From: an uncultured Gemmatimonadota bacterium
GTDB lineage: Bacteria > Gemmatimonadota > Gemmatimonadetes > Gemmatimonadales > Gemmatimonadaceae
Reading direction: 5' to 3'
Assembly (NCBI GenBank): GCA_902825965.1
Contig: CADEDA010000013.1
Span: 1-64,000 of the forward strand
DNA length: 64,000 bases
Positions 53,844-64,000 of this stretch are shown piece by piece. Numbering within the stretch: the stretch's first letter is position 1; every line of letters begins with the position of its first letter. A program made the translations under genes and the position numbers. The notes beneath the pieces were generated by a model that did not search any database, was not told where the DNA came from, and saw only the letters and a list, made by a program, of their open reading frames with translations.

Positions 53844-55073
53844 CTAGCGCGTGAGTGAGACTAATGCGGTTCGAAGTGGTCGCTGCGCTTCCCCCTCTAC
53901 GCGAACGAGTAGAGCCGCGACAACGGTACCACTCGTATCCGTGTCAAGTGCGTGATCGATCACGGATACGGTGATTGGGAGTTCGCGAACGTCGCTCCAA
54001 GACTTGTGCCAAGTACTTGAAAAGAGCGACGTCCGACCAGGCGAGCTGGATGCTCGAAACGCGACTACCAGCCTGTCACAGCGATCTACGACTGCCTCAA
54101 GACCGCGGGCGTCCGAGGGAATCGACCTCGCAGATACCGCGCTCCAGGAAACTCCATCATTCAGCGAAATCAAGTGTCGCAACTCCCTGGCGACAGCCGT
54201 CTGCTGGATCCAAACCAGATGTAGTCGACCCCGATCATCGAATCGCAGGCGCAGGTTGGACGCAGGCAACATACCTGACCTGCTAAGTAGCCTCGGCGCC
54301 GAGTCGGAGTCAATCGAGAAGTAGACGCTATTGCGGTCCGAACTGTCGGGCGTAGCGCTGAGAAATGCCGCTGTCAGCACCCCGGGCTTAGATGCCAGGC
54401 TCACCGACACAGCTGAGAGTGGAACTTCGCGCTGTGCAACAACCCACCCATTCCTGCCAAGAGTAGCGCGATAGAGCCCTTGCTTGCCAAGTACATCGAA
54501 TGAGAGATTCACACCGTCGCGAATTATCCGATCGACGCTCTCTTTTGCCAAGAAGAGATCATCGCTGATCAGCTTCTGCGCTGGCGACCAACCACTGAGA
54601 GAGTCATAGTGGGATGCCCACAAACTCGTCGGCGCAACTAGAGGGAACGGCGTCGTCGCGCCATTGCTGACGTCGGTTTCTGCCCAAATCAGATGTAGGC
54701 GATCATCGTCGTCGAAGACCGCGCGTGGGTGGATGACATGAGACAAACGCTTCGGACCTGGAATGCTGCCGCCAGAAACGGGGAGCAGAGACGCCTCCAC
54801 CGGCGACTCCATTCCAGCGCTGACGCCAAACCAGTTCGCTCCAACCACCATTGATGCTTGACCCAACGACGCAAACCCCACGTCGTAAGTGGTTGAAGTC
54901 GCCGATGCCGCGAGATAGACGGGCACGTCGTCTACCTCGCGGCACTCCTCGAGCGATCGGACCGAGAGATCAGGGTGCACGCAAAAAGCGAAGCTGAAGA
55001 GCAGCAAGCAACCCGCTCGAGCCACCGGTCGAAGCGTCGGCCTCGTGAAGAGTAGCCATGCTCCTCTGTTCAA
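53844..55073 (-). CDS. Secreted BNR/sialidase-like repeat protein in an AT-richer island
   Basis: A 409-residue exported protein (signal peptide to about residue 35). Two repeats of the form FDDDDRLHLIWAE and FDDRGRLHLVWIQ suggest an exo-sialidase-like propeller. No catalytic residues were identified. Base composition and codon use are clearly less GC-rich than in the flanking core genes. It overlaps the upstream lipoprotein gene by 4 bp (ATGA), so the two form an operon between IS5-type remnants. Confidence 0.65.
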   Translation of the reverse strand: MNRGAWLLFTRPTLRPVARAGCLLLFSFAFCVHPDLSVRSLEECREVDDVPVYLAASATSTTYDVGFASLGQASMVVGANWFGVSAGMESPVEASLLPVSGGSIPGPKRLSHVIHPRAVFDDDDRLHLIWAETDVSNGATTPFPLVAPTSLWASHYDSLSGWSPAQKLISDDLFLAKESVDRIIRDGVNLSFDVLGKQGLYRATLGRNGWVVAQREVPLSAVSVSLASKPGVLTAAFLSATPDSSDRNSVYFSIDSDSAPRLLSRSGMLPASNLRLRFDDRGRLHLVWIQQTAVARELRHLISLNDGVSWSAVSARSIPSDARGLEAVVDRCDRLVVAFRASSSPGRTSLFSSTWHKSWSDVRELPITVSVIDHALDTDTSGTVVAALLVRVEGEAQRPLRTALVSLTR

Positions 55074-56359
55074 GGCCGACGTCGAACGAGACCTGCGCGG
55101 CCGCGTGTGGGCATTCTGGTGTTAACGACCCGATCTGGCGACGCCGGAAGAATGGCATCCGAGAGCGGTCGCCTCAGTTGTGCAATCACGTTCCGAGCAA
55201 ACTCCAAGTCGGTGTCCGCAAAGCGGGCAGTGGGGTCTGCTCCAACGACCGTCGCTGTCAGTCGCACTCCTGTCAGATCGCTCTTTGACGCACGATTGGC
55301 CGAATCGATTTCGCGAAGAAACTGCATAGCGCGCGCGACATCTGTGGTAGTCGCACTCGAATGGAATCGAACACGATCGAAGGCATGAGACGCCGGCCCG
55401 CGCCCGAAAATCACGGTTCCGGGGGCGACGCGAACGTCATCAAACTGCAATGAAATCGCCGAGTTGCTCGCGACGCGCCCTGCTCTCGCGTCCGACGAGG
55501 CAACCGAGGAGTAGGTGTTCTCGGGCGCCTGAACACCTTCGGGACGCGTCAAACTCATTGACCCCGCTGGCGCGCACACTTCGACGACTTCCGACCACCA
55601 GATCTCCCACGTTAACCCGCCGTCATAGCTGATCTCAATAAACCAGAGTTCATCCCAGCAAACGACGTTCCCGGTTCCACCGCCACCTCCACCGCCAGTT
55701 CCTGGGTCGCCGCATGGTGGGTCGACGACCCCATCCCCAAGAGCAGGAGCGTCGCTATTCGCGGCTCGCGCGGACCGAAACTCATCGTTGGTGCACGGGT
55801 CGTCTTCGAACTCGCAGATACGCTCGTCGCTCAACGATTCGGAGACACGTTCAAGATTGGAGCGTACAAGCGTGTGAAGTGTGCGGGAGGTAACGTGGTT
55901 CCGTTCGATGTCGCACGAAGACCACTTCGAGGTGTCGTATCGGCACTCGTTTCCGCCCACGGTCAGACAGCCGAGGTTGCTCATCCAGCTCGGGAAGGTC
56001 AGGTATCCTGACGGGCCAGCGAACATCTTCCAGTGACCTACCATCGCGACGCCACCGATCTCATTCTCGTCGGCGAAGTAACTACCAGTCAGAATCTCCC
56101 ACTCCCCTTCACCCATGAAGATTCTATTCGTTCCACACGCCCAAGAGCCTTGACCCAATCCGCACCCACCGAACTGCTGGAGCAGATCCGACGTCGCGCC
56201 GGCGACCTCGAGCACCGGACGAGCCTCCCTCGGTGCAGCGACCACTGACTCCGAAGCGCAGCCGAGGCTCAAGAGTACGAACGCGGAGACTGAGACACAG
56301 AGAAGCGCCCTGCGAGATAGTGGCGCGGTGCCGCGACGTTCTTCGCAATGGTTGTACAA
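55070..56359 (-). CDS. Unfamiliar lipoprotein with Cys-rich N-half and glycine run
   Basis: About 429 residues. The lipobox LLSLGCASES follows a signal peptide. The first 200 residues of mature protein hold about a dozen Cys (FGGCGLGQGSWACGTNRIF, CLTVGGNECRYDTSKWSSC), probably disulfides, followed by a run of seven Gly and a beta-rich C-terminal half (WFIEISYDGGLTWEIWWSE). The family is not recognised. The TTG at 56359 has GGAGG 4 bp upstream and is proposed as start; the frame is open further upstream only because it reads into transposase remnant DNA. Confidence 0.6.
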   Translation of the reverse strand: MYNHCEERRGTAPLSRRALLCVSVSAFVLLSLGCASESVVAAPREARPVLEVAGATSDLLQQFGGCGLGQGSWACGTNRIFMGEGEWEILTGSYFADENEIGGVAMVGHWKMFAGPSGYLTFPSWMSNLGCLTVGGNECRYDTSKWSSCDIERNHVTSRTLHTLVRSNLERVSESLSDERICEFEDDPCTNDEFRSARAANSDAPALGDGVVDPPCGDPGTGGGGGGGTGNVVCWDELWFIEISYDGGLTWEIWWSEVVEVCAPAGSMSLTRPEGVQAPENTYSSVASSDARAGRVASNSAISLQFDDVRVAPGTVIFGRGPASHAFDRVRFHSSATTTDVARAMQFLREIDSANRASKSDLTGVRLTATVVGADPTARFADTDLEFARNVIAQLRRPLSDAILPASPDRVVNTRMPTRGRAGLVRRRP

Positions 56360-56464
56360 TGTGCCTCCGCGAGAATGTGGATGCCAAAATCGTACGCATG
56401 GGTCTACAATGGCGCAAGTTGAGCTCGCCTTGACTGGCGGCACGTTTCGTGACTCTGTTAGGCA

Positions 56465-57290
56465 GCAGTGGCAAACGAGCTCGGAGTCGACGTGCAGGAA
56501 GCCGAGATCCTGCGACGCGAGGCGATTGAAGCGTAGCAGCAGCGGGCCCGCGCGATTGAGCTACGCGAAGGGCCGCTCGACGACCCATCGATTGCGACCA
56601 AGACGATCCTTCGATCCGATACGGCGTCGCGCGATCCGCGGCCGGAGGCCGCGTGCCCAGCACGCCGCGCGACACTTCTTTCCTTGTCTGCGTGCGCTTT
56701 GCCGGGCCGACGCTGCGGGCGGCCGCAGCTACGGCAGCGCGGCGCGGGGATCGCATCGAGCGGTTCCGTGAAGAGTTGACTGTCGTGGACACTTGCCTTC
56801 GTCAGCCGGACCGCCAACGGGGTGCCTTGGCCGTCGACCACAGGGTGGCGTTTGCAGCCCGAACGGCCGTTGTTCGTTGGTTTCGGACCAGTGCCGCTGC
56901 CCCCTCTCTTGCCCGTGACCATTGAGCTTTCGAGCGCGGCGCGGCTCCCCTCGATTTCGTCGGCCCAGGCCAAGTACTGCGGCAGCACCACGTGCAGAAC
57001 CCCCCATCGGCCTTGCCGCGTCCACCAGCGGAAGCGCCGCCAACACCTCCACCCGCTGCCGCAGCCATCTCCAACGGAAGCAGTTGCCACGGGAGTCGGG
57101 TTCGCAGCACGAACAGGATGACGGCGAAGACCCGGCAGTTGCTCACGCGTGGTCGACCGCCGGTCTTGCCTATCTTGCGCTCACGCGCCTGGAGCGGCGC
57201 GACCACAGCCCGGAGCGCGCCGTCGACGAGAGGCTCATGCCCTCCAGACGACTTCACACTCCCCAATTGAAGCGCACTCTCAATGGGAGA
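56465..57290 (-). mobile_element. Degenerate IS5-family transposase
   Basis: The translation shows an IS5/IS427-type transposase scattered over several minus-strand frames. The N-terminal part (57332 downward) reads KIGKTGGRPRVSNCRVFAVI and RLPWQLLPLEM; the middle reads GGSGTGPKPTNNGRSGCKRH and TPLAVRLTKASVHDSQLF; the C-terminal part (RWVVERPFAWLNR-like, LGFLHV) is in yet another frame. Multiple frameshifts make it a pseudogene. Terminal inverted repeats could not be fixed with confidence. Confidence 0.75.
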
Positions 57291-57468
57291 ACTCTTGACA
57301 GGAACGCAGGACGAACGGCTGTTGAGCGCCAACGAAGGCCGCGAAGCTGCTCGGAATGCCGTTGGCCCGGCTTCGGCAGAGCGATGTCCATGCGTCCGGC
57401 TCGGCCGTAGTCGGCTCTACCGCAGCGCCGAGATCCGTACGTACATCAGTCGCCGCGTCAGCGAGTAG
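57283..57468 (+). pseudogene. Broken excisionase-like HTH gene
   Basis: The 61-codon frame begins ERLLSANE and ends VRLGRSRLYRSAEIRTYI, a typical MerR/Xis-type small HTH that accompanies integrases. The recognition helix part, AKLLGMPLARLRQSDVHA, is readable only in another frame, so two compensating indels have probably scrambled the middle. It is 26 bp upstream of the integrase remnant, the usual Xis-Int order. Confidence 0.5.
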
Positions 57469-57494
57469 GGACGAACCATGCCAAGGGAGGAGAC

Positions 57495-58585
57495 TTGATA
57501 CCATTTCTGCGGGGCAAGCTCGGCTACGACAAGTGGCGAACGCCTGACGGTGCGTGGAGTCAGCTCGCGACGGGCACGCGCGACCGGCGCATCGCCACCG
57601 AGTATGCGCGGATGATCGAGCGCATGGAGCAGCGGGATTCCCAAGATTCGGACCTCATTCTCGCCGTCTGCGCGAAGCCGCCTCGCCTAAGAGTCGAAGA
57701 CCTCCTCAGCGCGTTCCGTGCCGGCGCGCCCTCTGCAATTCGCGCGCGGCTGAACGACGAGGATCTTGATCCTTGGGGAGATCGCTGGCTCAGCTCACGA
57801 GAAGCCGGCCTGGCACCCGACACGTCGGCACACTACCGCGTGCATATTCGGCACTTCATCCCTGCTGGCACGCCGTTCTGGCTAACGGCCTTCACGACGC
57901 CGTTCGTGCGGTCGGGGCTCGACGGGCTCGACAAGTTGCCGGGCACCAAGCGCAAGTAGCGCGCCGCCCTAGTCGCGTTCTTTCCAATTTGGAACGGTGC
58001 GACGTACTGACCGAAACCCCGGTTGCGCGCGCGAGAGTTGGCGGGGCATTCGTCGTGCGCGACCGACGAATCAATAGGGCGAGCGTCCTCAGGACCCTCG
58101 CGCCTCGACCCGGCCATACAGGCCGTCGTAGCGACTCTCCGCGACTCCGGGGCAGCCCTCTCGCAGCCCTGGCAGTCAAGGTCAGCGACGTGAAAGAAGT
58201 GTCAACGCAGTTGCAGTTCTGGCACGGCGAGACGAAATGTCGGAACCGAGCGGTCTTCGTGCAGATGCGGGCATGGCGATAGTTATTGGACAGCCTGGAG
58301 CGAGCCCGCTCGGCGAATTCGGATCCCGATGCCCTGCTCTTCCCCTCGGTCAATCGCTGGACACCCAGCGACAGGTTCCGCCAAGCTTGCGCGGCCGTCG
58401 GGGTAGTGAACCACTCCCTGCGCGATGCTCGGCACGGCTTCGCAGTCGGCATGCTGAAAGCCGGTGCCAGTCCTGCCGCGGTCCTACGCCAGCTCGGACA
58501 CACCAAGACGGCGCTCGTGCATCGCGTGGGCGGCGGGTACATATCTGCCGGCGCTGAGGTCCTGGACGGTCAAGCCAAGGTCTAG
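57495..58585 (+). pseudogene. Broken tyrosine recombinase (integrase)
   Basis: The N-terminal 154 codons (57495-57959) look like an integrase arm and core-binding domain (DPWGDRWLSSREAGLAPDTSAHYRVHIRHF). The catalytic part reappears in another frame at 58286-58585: NHSLRDARHGFAVGMLKAG, VLRQLGHTKTALVHRVGGGY, with the HxxR, LGH and terminal Tyr of the family. The first catalytic Arg region between them is frameshifted. It points at the 3' end of tRNA-Met, a classic integration site. Confidence 0.75.
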
Positions 58586-58748
58586 CGGTTCCATGACGGG
58601 GAAAGTTCCGCGCGACGCCACCGCAGAGGAATCCCCCACGACAGAACCCCGTGCTGCCAATCATGGGGCAGCCGTCGCCACAAACGCCGACGGCCTGCGC
58701 GGGGCGATGCCCGGGCAAGCCGTTGGGTGTGCCTGACTTGAACGACGA

Positions 58749-58822
58749 TAGCTGGGGCGGGACTCGAACCCGCGACCCCGGCATTATGAGTGCCGTGCTC
58801 TAACCAGCTGAGCTACCCAGCC
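58749..58822 (-). tRNA. tRNA-Met (elongator, anticodon CAT)
   Basis: A complete cloverleaf: acceptor GGCTGGG, D-stem GCTC/GAGC, anticodon stem CGGCA with loop CTCATAA, T-arm GCGGG-TTCGAGT-CCCGC. The body resembles E. coli elongator tRNA-Met rather than tRNA-Ile2. CCA is not encoded. Its 3' end faces the integrase remnant. Confidence 0.95.
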
Positions 58823-58949
58823 GCATCCGGCCGAACCCTCGGCCAGCGACAATACCAGCCACAAAACATAAAGCCTCCTACCCGGCCCACCAACCCCGCC
58901 GAATCGTCGTGCGGTCCGTCGGCCGACATCCCGCATCCAAAACGCATCC

Positions 58950-58985
58950 AAAACGACAGGGCGCTCCCGAAGGAGCGCCCTGTCG
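58950..58985 (-). terminator. Intrinsic terminator after tRNA-fMet
   Basis: Perfect 14-bp stem with arms CGACAGGGCGCTCC and its complement around a 4-nt loop, followed on the minus strand by TTTT. It lies 11 bp past the 3' end of tRNA-fMet. Confidence 0.85.
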
Positions 58986-58996
58986 TCTTGGATCCA

Positions 58997-59070
<74 letters not shown>

Positions 59071-59113
59071 GTAGTCCTCATAACCTAGTCGCTCGCGCGG
59101 GGAAATCAAGCCT

Positions 59114-59193
59114 GAGGTGTGAGGTGTAGGCTCAGCGAAGCGACGGACACCGCGCCCGCATCGCGGCCCCTCACACCTCCCACCTCACACCTC
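59114..59193. repeat. Inverted and direct repeats downstream of the ftsB operon
   Basis: GAGGTGTGAGGTG at 59114-59126 is the complement of CACCTCACACCTC at 59181-59193, and a 14-bp direct repeat (TCACACCTCCCACC) occurs twice near 59171-59198. The distance between arms is large, so a terminator role for the ftsB operon is only possible. Confidence 0.45.
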
Positions 59194-59197
59194 CCAC

Positions 59198-59575
59198 CTA
59201 CTTCTCAAGGAACCGATACAGCATCTCCCGGTCCCCCTTCACCATCCCGAACTCCTCCCGGGCCAACTTCTCCTGCATCACCGGGTCGGTCTCCACCGAC
59301 TTCTTGTACACCTTGAGTCGCTCCACCTCGGCGGCGAGCGAATCCACCGCACGGCGTTCGCGCTGCAGCTGCGCGCGCTGGCGGATCAGGTCGGTGCTGC
59401 CGTATTCGCCACCCTGCACGGCGAAGGTCACCACCGCCAGGCCGAAGCAGGCGATCACCACCCGCCCGATGATCTGCTTGTTGGTGAGCGGCTCGCCCGG
59501 CGCGCGGCGGCGGGGGGCAGCGGCGGACTTGCCGCGCCCTGCGCCCGCCGACGTGCCGCCGCGCTTGGTCGCCAC
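59198..59575 (-). CDS. ftsB: FtsB/DivIC-family septum formation initiator
   Basis: A 125-residue single-pass membrane protein: basic Ala/Arg-rich cytoplasmic N-terminus, one helix (about residues 36-52), then a coiled coil (LIRQRAQLQRERRAVDSLAAEVERLK) and the end motif LAREEFGMVKGDREMLYRF, which is the conserved FtsB/DivIC C-terminal element. It acts in the divisome with FtsL and FtsQ. It follows eno by 8 bp; the eno-ftsB(divIC) linkage is widespread in bacteria, which supports the call. Confidence 0.88.
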   Translation of the reverse strand: MATKRGGTSAGAGRGKSAAAPRRRAPGEPLTNKQIIGRVVIACFGLAVVTFAVQGGEYGSTDLIRQRAQLQRERRAVDSLAAEVERLKVYKKSVETDPVMQEKLAREEFGMVKGDREMLYRFLEK

Positions 59576-59583
59576 GCGGCGGC

Positions 59584-61673
<2,090 letters not shown>

Positions 61674-61675
61674 GG

Positions 61676-62686
61676 TCAGCGGTCCGGCGGGGCGAAGTGA
61701 TCGAAGGCGCGTCCGGTGGCCGGCATGCTGACGCGCTGCCCTGCCTGCTCGGCGACGACCTCGCCGACGGCGGCGCCGATGGCAGCGGCCTCAGGCTGGC
61801 CGCGTGGCGTCACGGCCTCGACGCGTCCGACGGCGGTGAGGGCGAGGTCGGCGTTGGCTGCACGGAACTCGCGGGCGAACGCGTCGGCGTCCGACACGGG
61901 GGCGGCGACCAGCAGCTCGTACTCCTCGCCGCTGGCCAGCGCCTGTGCGACCGTCACGTCGGCCACGCGCGGGATGGCATCGAGCCGCAGCACGCAGCGC
62001 ACGCTGCTCGCGGCAGCGAGATGCGCGATGTCGCCACGCAGGCCATCGGAGAGGTCGATCGCCGCATGCGCGCCGTGCGCGGCGAGCCAACGCCCGGCCG
62101 CGATGCGCGCGTCCGGCCGGGCGAACCGCGCGCGGTCCGCGGCCCGCGGTGGCGTCCCGCCCAGCCAGGCGGACAATGCCGCGCCCGGACCACCGAGGGC
62201 GCCGGTGACGAACAACGTGTCGCCGGGCACGGCGGCGGCACGGGTGAGGGCGGTCCGTGTGTGCCCGAGCACGGTGATGGTGAGCGCGAGCCGATCGCCG
62301 TCGGTGACGTCGCCACCGACGATGGGTGCCGCATGCCGCTCCACCGCGTCGCCGATGCCGTGGGCCAGCGCCGGCAGCTCGGCCCGCCAGGACCTGGGGA
62401 CCGTGAGCGCGAGCAGCACGCCCAGCGGCGCGGCACCCATCGCCGCGAGGTCGGAGAGTGCGGCCATCGTCGCGCGCCAGCCGATCTCCTCGCTGCTCAG
62501 CCACTCCCGCCGGAAGTGCACCGTCTCGACGCTGGAGTCGGTGCTGACCACCAGCCGATCGCCCGCCGGCACGTCCAGCAAGGCCGCGTCATCGCCGATG
62601 CCGATGGCCCGTGCACCCCACTTGTCGAGCAGCGCCCGCACGGCGTCGAACTCGGCGCCAGGCCCCAGCGTGAGGTGGCGGCTCAT
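61676..62686 (-). CDS. thiL: Thiamine-monophosphate kinase
   Basis: A 336-residue ThiL. Motifs are IGIGDDAALLDVPAGDRLVVSTDSSVETVHF at the N-terminus, LSDLAAMGAAPLGVLLAL, IVGGDVTDGDRLALTITV and AAIDLSDGLRGDIAHLA, with metal and nucleotide-binding Asp residues. It makes thiamine pyrophosphate from thiamine monophosphate. It overlaps the upstream repair gene by 4 bp. Its product is the ligand of the riboswitch found at 14790. Confidence 0.95.
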   Translation of the reverse strand: MSRHLTLGPGAEFDAVRALLDKWGARAIGIGDDAALLDVPAGDRLVVSTDSSVETVHFRREWLSSEEIGWRATMAALSDLAAMGAAPLGVLLALTVPRSWRAELPALAHGIGDAVERHAAPIVGGDVTDGDRLALTITVLGHTRTALTRAAAVPGDTLFVTGALGGPGAALSAWLGGTPPRAADRARFARPDARIAAGRWLAAHGAHAAIDLSDGLRGDIAHLAAASSVRCVLRLDAIPRVADVTVAQALASGEEYELLVAAPVSDADAFAREFRAANADLALTAVGRVEAVTPRGQPEAAAIGAAVGEVVAEQAGQRVSMPATGRAFDHFAPPDR

Positions 62687-64000
62687 CGCTGGCGACCGGT
62701 GGCGCGCAGCTCATTGAGCACGGGCGCCACGGGTGCGGGATCCGCGAGGGTCCACACGTCGCGCAGTGCCTCGACCACGTCCTGCAGCGAGGCACCGCGC
62801 ACCGAACCCAGCTCGGCCGCCCGCTCGCCGGCGCGCCCGTGGATCCAGGCGCCGCTGGTGCCGGCGGCGAAGGGGTCGAGTGTCTGCCCGAGCAACGTGG
62901 CGACGATGCCCGCGAGCACGTCGCCGCTGCCGGCGGTGCCGAGTGTGGGGGCGCCGGCCGCGGACACCGCGACGCGGCCGTCCGGCGCGGAGATGATCGT
63001 CGGCGGACCCTTGAGCACCACGGTCGCCCCGAGCGTCTTGGCGAGCTCGGCGCCGATCTCGAACCGCCGTTCGAGCACCACCTGCGGATCGAGCCGCAGC
63101 AATCGCGCGGCCTCGATGGGATGCGGCGTGACGATCGCCGGCCGCGAACCCAGCAGCGTGCCGAGCGAGCGCGGTTCCCCTTCGAAGACGTTGAGGGCGT
63201 CGGCGTCGAGCAGCACCGGGCCATGGAAGGCCACGAGCAGGCGTTCGACGAGGGCGCGCGTCATCGCGGTGCGGCCGAGCCCGGGGCCGAGCAGCAGCAC
63301 GTGCGCCCAGTTGAGCACGCGCTCCTGGTCCTCACCGGTGACAGGCCAGCGTGCGGCCATGGTGTCGGGGAGTGCCGCCTGCACCACGGGGACGTTCTGC
63401 GGGTTCACGAGCAACTGCACCATGCCGATGCCGCTGCGCATCGCACCACGGGCCGCGAGCATGGGGGCGCCGGCCATGCCATCACCGCCACCGACGATGG
63501 CGAGGCGACGTCGGACGCCCTTGTGCGCGTCGCTGGGAATCGGTGGGATGGCCTTCCGCACCCAGGCCGCATCGACGAGTTGCGGTGAGGGGTCCGAGGA
63601 GGGGGCCGCCGTGAGCCCGATGTCGAGCGTGGCGATGGCACCCGCCTCGTCGCGACGGAGCAGCAGACCGCGCTTGAGCGTGCCGTAGGTGCAGGTGAGC
63701 GTGGCCTTCACCACCGCCCCGCCGGCCCCCGTGGTCGGGTCCATGCCGCTCGGCAGGTCGAGCGCGACCACGCGTGCACCGCGCACCCCGAAGGCGTTGA
63801 CCCGCGCGATCGCGGCGGCGGGATCGCCGCTGGCCTCGCCGCTGCTTCCGGTGCCGAGGATGCCGTCCACGATGACCGCCGGGAACCGGCCATCCGACGC
63901 CGCCGCGAGCGACTGTGCGTGCGCCTGCACGACCTCGAGCGCGGGTTGTGCGGTGCGCTGGGCGCGTTGCGCGTCGTCGGACTTGGGGACACCGAGCGAC
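62683..64000 (-). CDS. nnr: Bifunctional NAD(P)H-hydrate epimerase / dehydratase (partial)
   Basis: At least 438 codons, running off the right edge of the window; the true start lies beyond 64000. The N-terminal part is the NnrE epimerase domain (FPAVIVDGILGTGSSGEASG, VVALDLPSGMDPTTGAGG). The C-terminal part is the NnrD ADP/ATP-dependent dehydratase (GGGDGMAGAPMLAARGAMRSG, LLLGPGLGRTAM, TPHPIEAARLL, TLGTAGSGDVLAGIVATLLGQ). Together they repair hydrated NADH and NADPH. The stop overlaps the thiL start by 4 bp. Confidence 0.92.
   Translation of the reverse strand, partial: SLGVPKSDDAQRAQRTAQPALEVVQAHAQSLAAASDGRFPAVIVDGILGTGSSGEASGDPAAAIARVNAFGVRGARVVALDLPSGMDPTTGAGGAVVKATLTCTYGTLKRGLLLRRDEAGAIATLDIGLTAAPSSDPSPQLVDAAWVRKAIPPIPSDAHKGVRRRLAIVGGGDGMAGAPMLAARGAMRSGIGMVQLLVNPQNVPVVQAALPDTMAARWPVTGEDQERVLNWAHVLLLGPGLGRTAMTRALVERLLVAFHGPVLLDADALNVFEGEPRSLGTLLGSRPAIVTPHPIEAARLLRLDPQVVLERRFEIGAELAKTLGATVVLKGPPTIISAPDGRVAVSAAGAPTLGTAGSGDVLAGIVATLLGQTLDPFAAGTSGAWIHGRAGERAAELGSVRGASLQDVVEALRDVWTLADPAPVAPVLNELRATGRQR

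Noticed and set aside
58749-58822. Duplicated attachment site of the integrative element
   Set aside because: No second copy of the tRNA-Met 3' end was found by eye to the left of the integrase; the element is too decayed to define its ends.

Overview
The window is high-GC, densely packed bacterial chromosome from a diderm. TonB-dependent receptor, many signal peptides and lipoboxes, DUF5916, long BNR/VPS10-type propellers, stand-alone carboxypeptidase-regulatory proteins and the futalosine route to menaquinone together suggest Gemmatimonadota. This is inferred from gene content; there is no rRNA or marker tree here.

Layout. 0-11 kb: sterol-desaturase-like hydroxylase, two secreted beta-propellers, the paired TIGR03545/TIGR03546 genes, a HEAT-cyclophilin fusion, a HerA-like ATPase and a GlxA-type regulator. 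11-24 kb: a two-domain rhodanese; a TPP riboswitch controlling a TonB-dependent receptor plus MarR regulator (probable thiamine uptake); an M28 peptidase; an NfeD-flotillin-membrane protein operon; a poly-HAMP chemoreceptor divergent from a PilB/GspE ATPase carrying a degenerate receiver domain. 24-38 kb: DUF5916, lipoprotein, BNR/VPS10 and carboxypeptidase-regulatory proteins, a creatininase / phosphodiester glycosidase / HGSNAT-like operon and an HDOD protein.

37.7-42.7 kb holds the most notable system: a complete bufferin-type operon (DUF2282 precursor bufA, DUF692 MNIO bufB, DUF2063 bufC, DoxX, and perhaps a DUF2911 gene) divergent from an ECF sigma factor and its NrsF-type anti-sigma. 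A GTAACC-N16-CGAA motif faces bufA. By analogy with Caulobacter and Cupriavidus this is a metal-induced, copper-sequestering modified-peptide system.

42.7-53.6 kb: a GNAT-VOC fusion; a decayed mqnB-mqnD pair; a helical protein, a lipoprotein and a CocE-type hydrolase; then the intact mqnB-mqnD pair. The two pairs are direct repeats about 6 kb apart sharing a 277-bp perfectly identical tract. Small secreted hydrolase-like proteins follow. 53.7-58.6 kb is an AT-richer island: two unfamiliar secreted proteins between IS5-type remnants, then a broken excisionase-like gene and a broken tyrosine integrase pointing at tRNA-Met. 58.7-64 kb is core housekeeping on the minus strand: tRNA-Met, tRNA-fMet, ftsB/divIC, eno, plsC-like, thiL and a bifunctional NAD(P)HX repair gene cut by the window edge.
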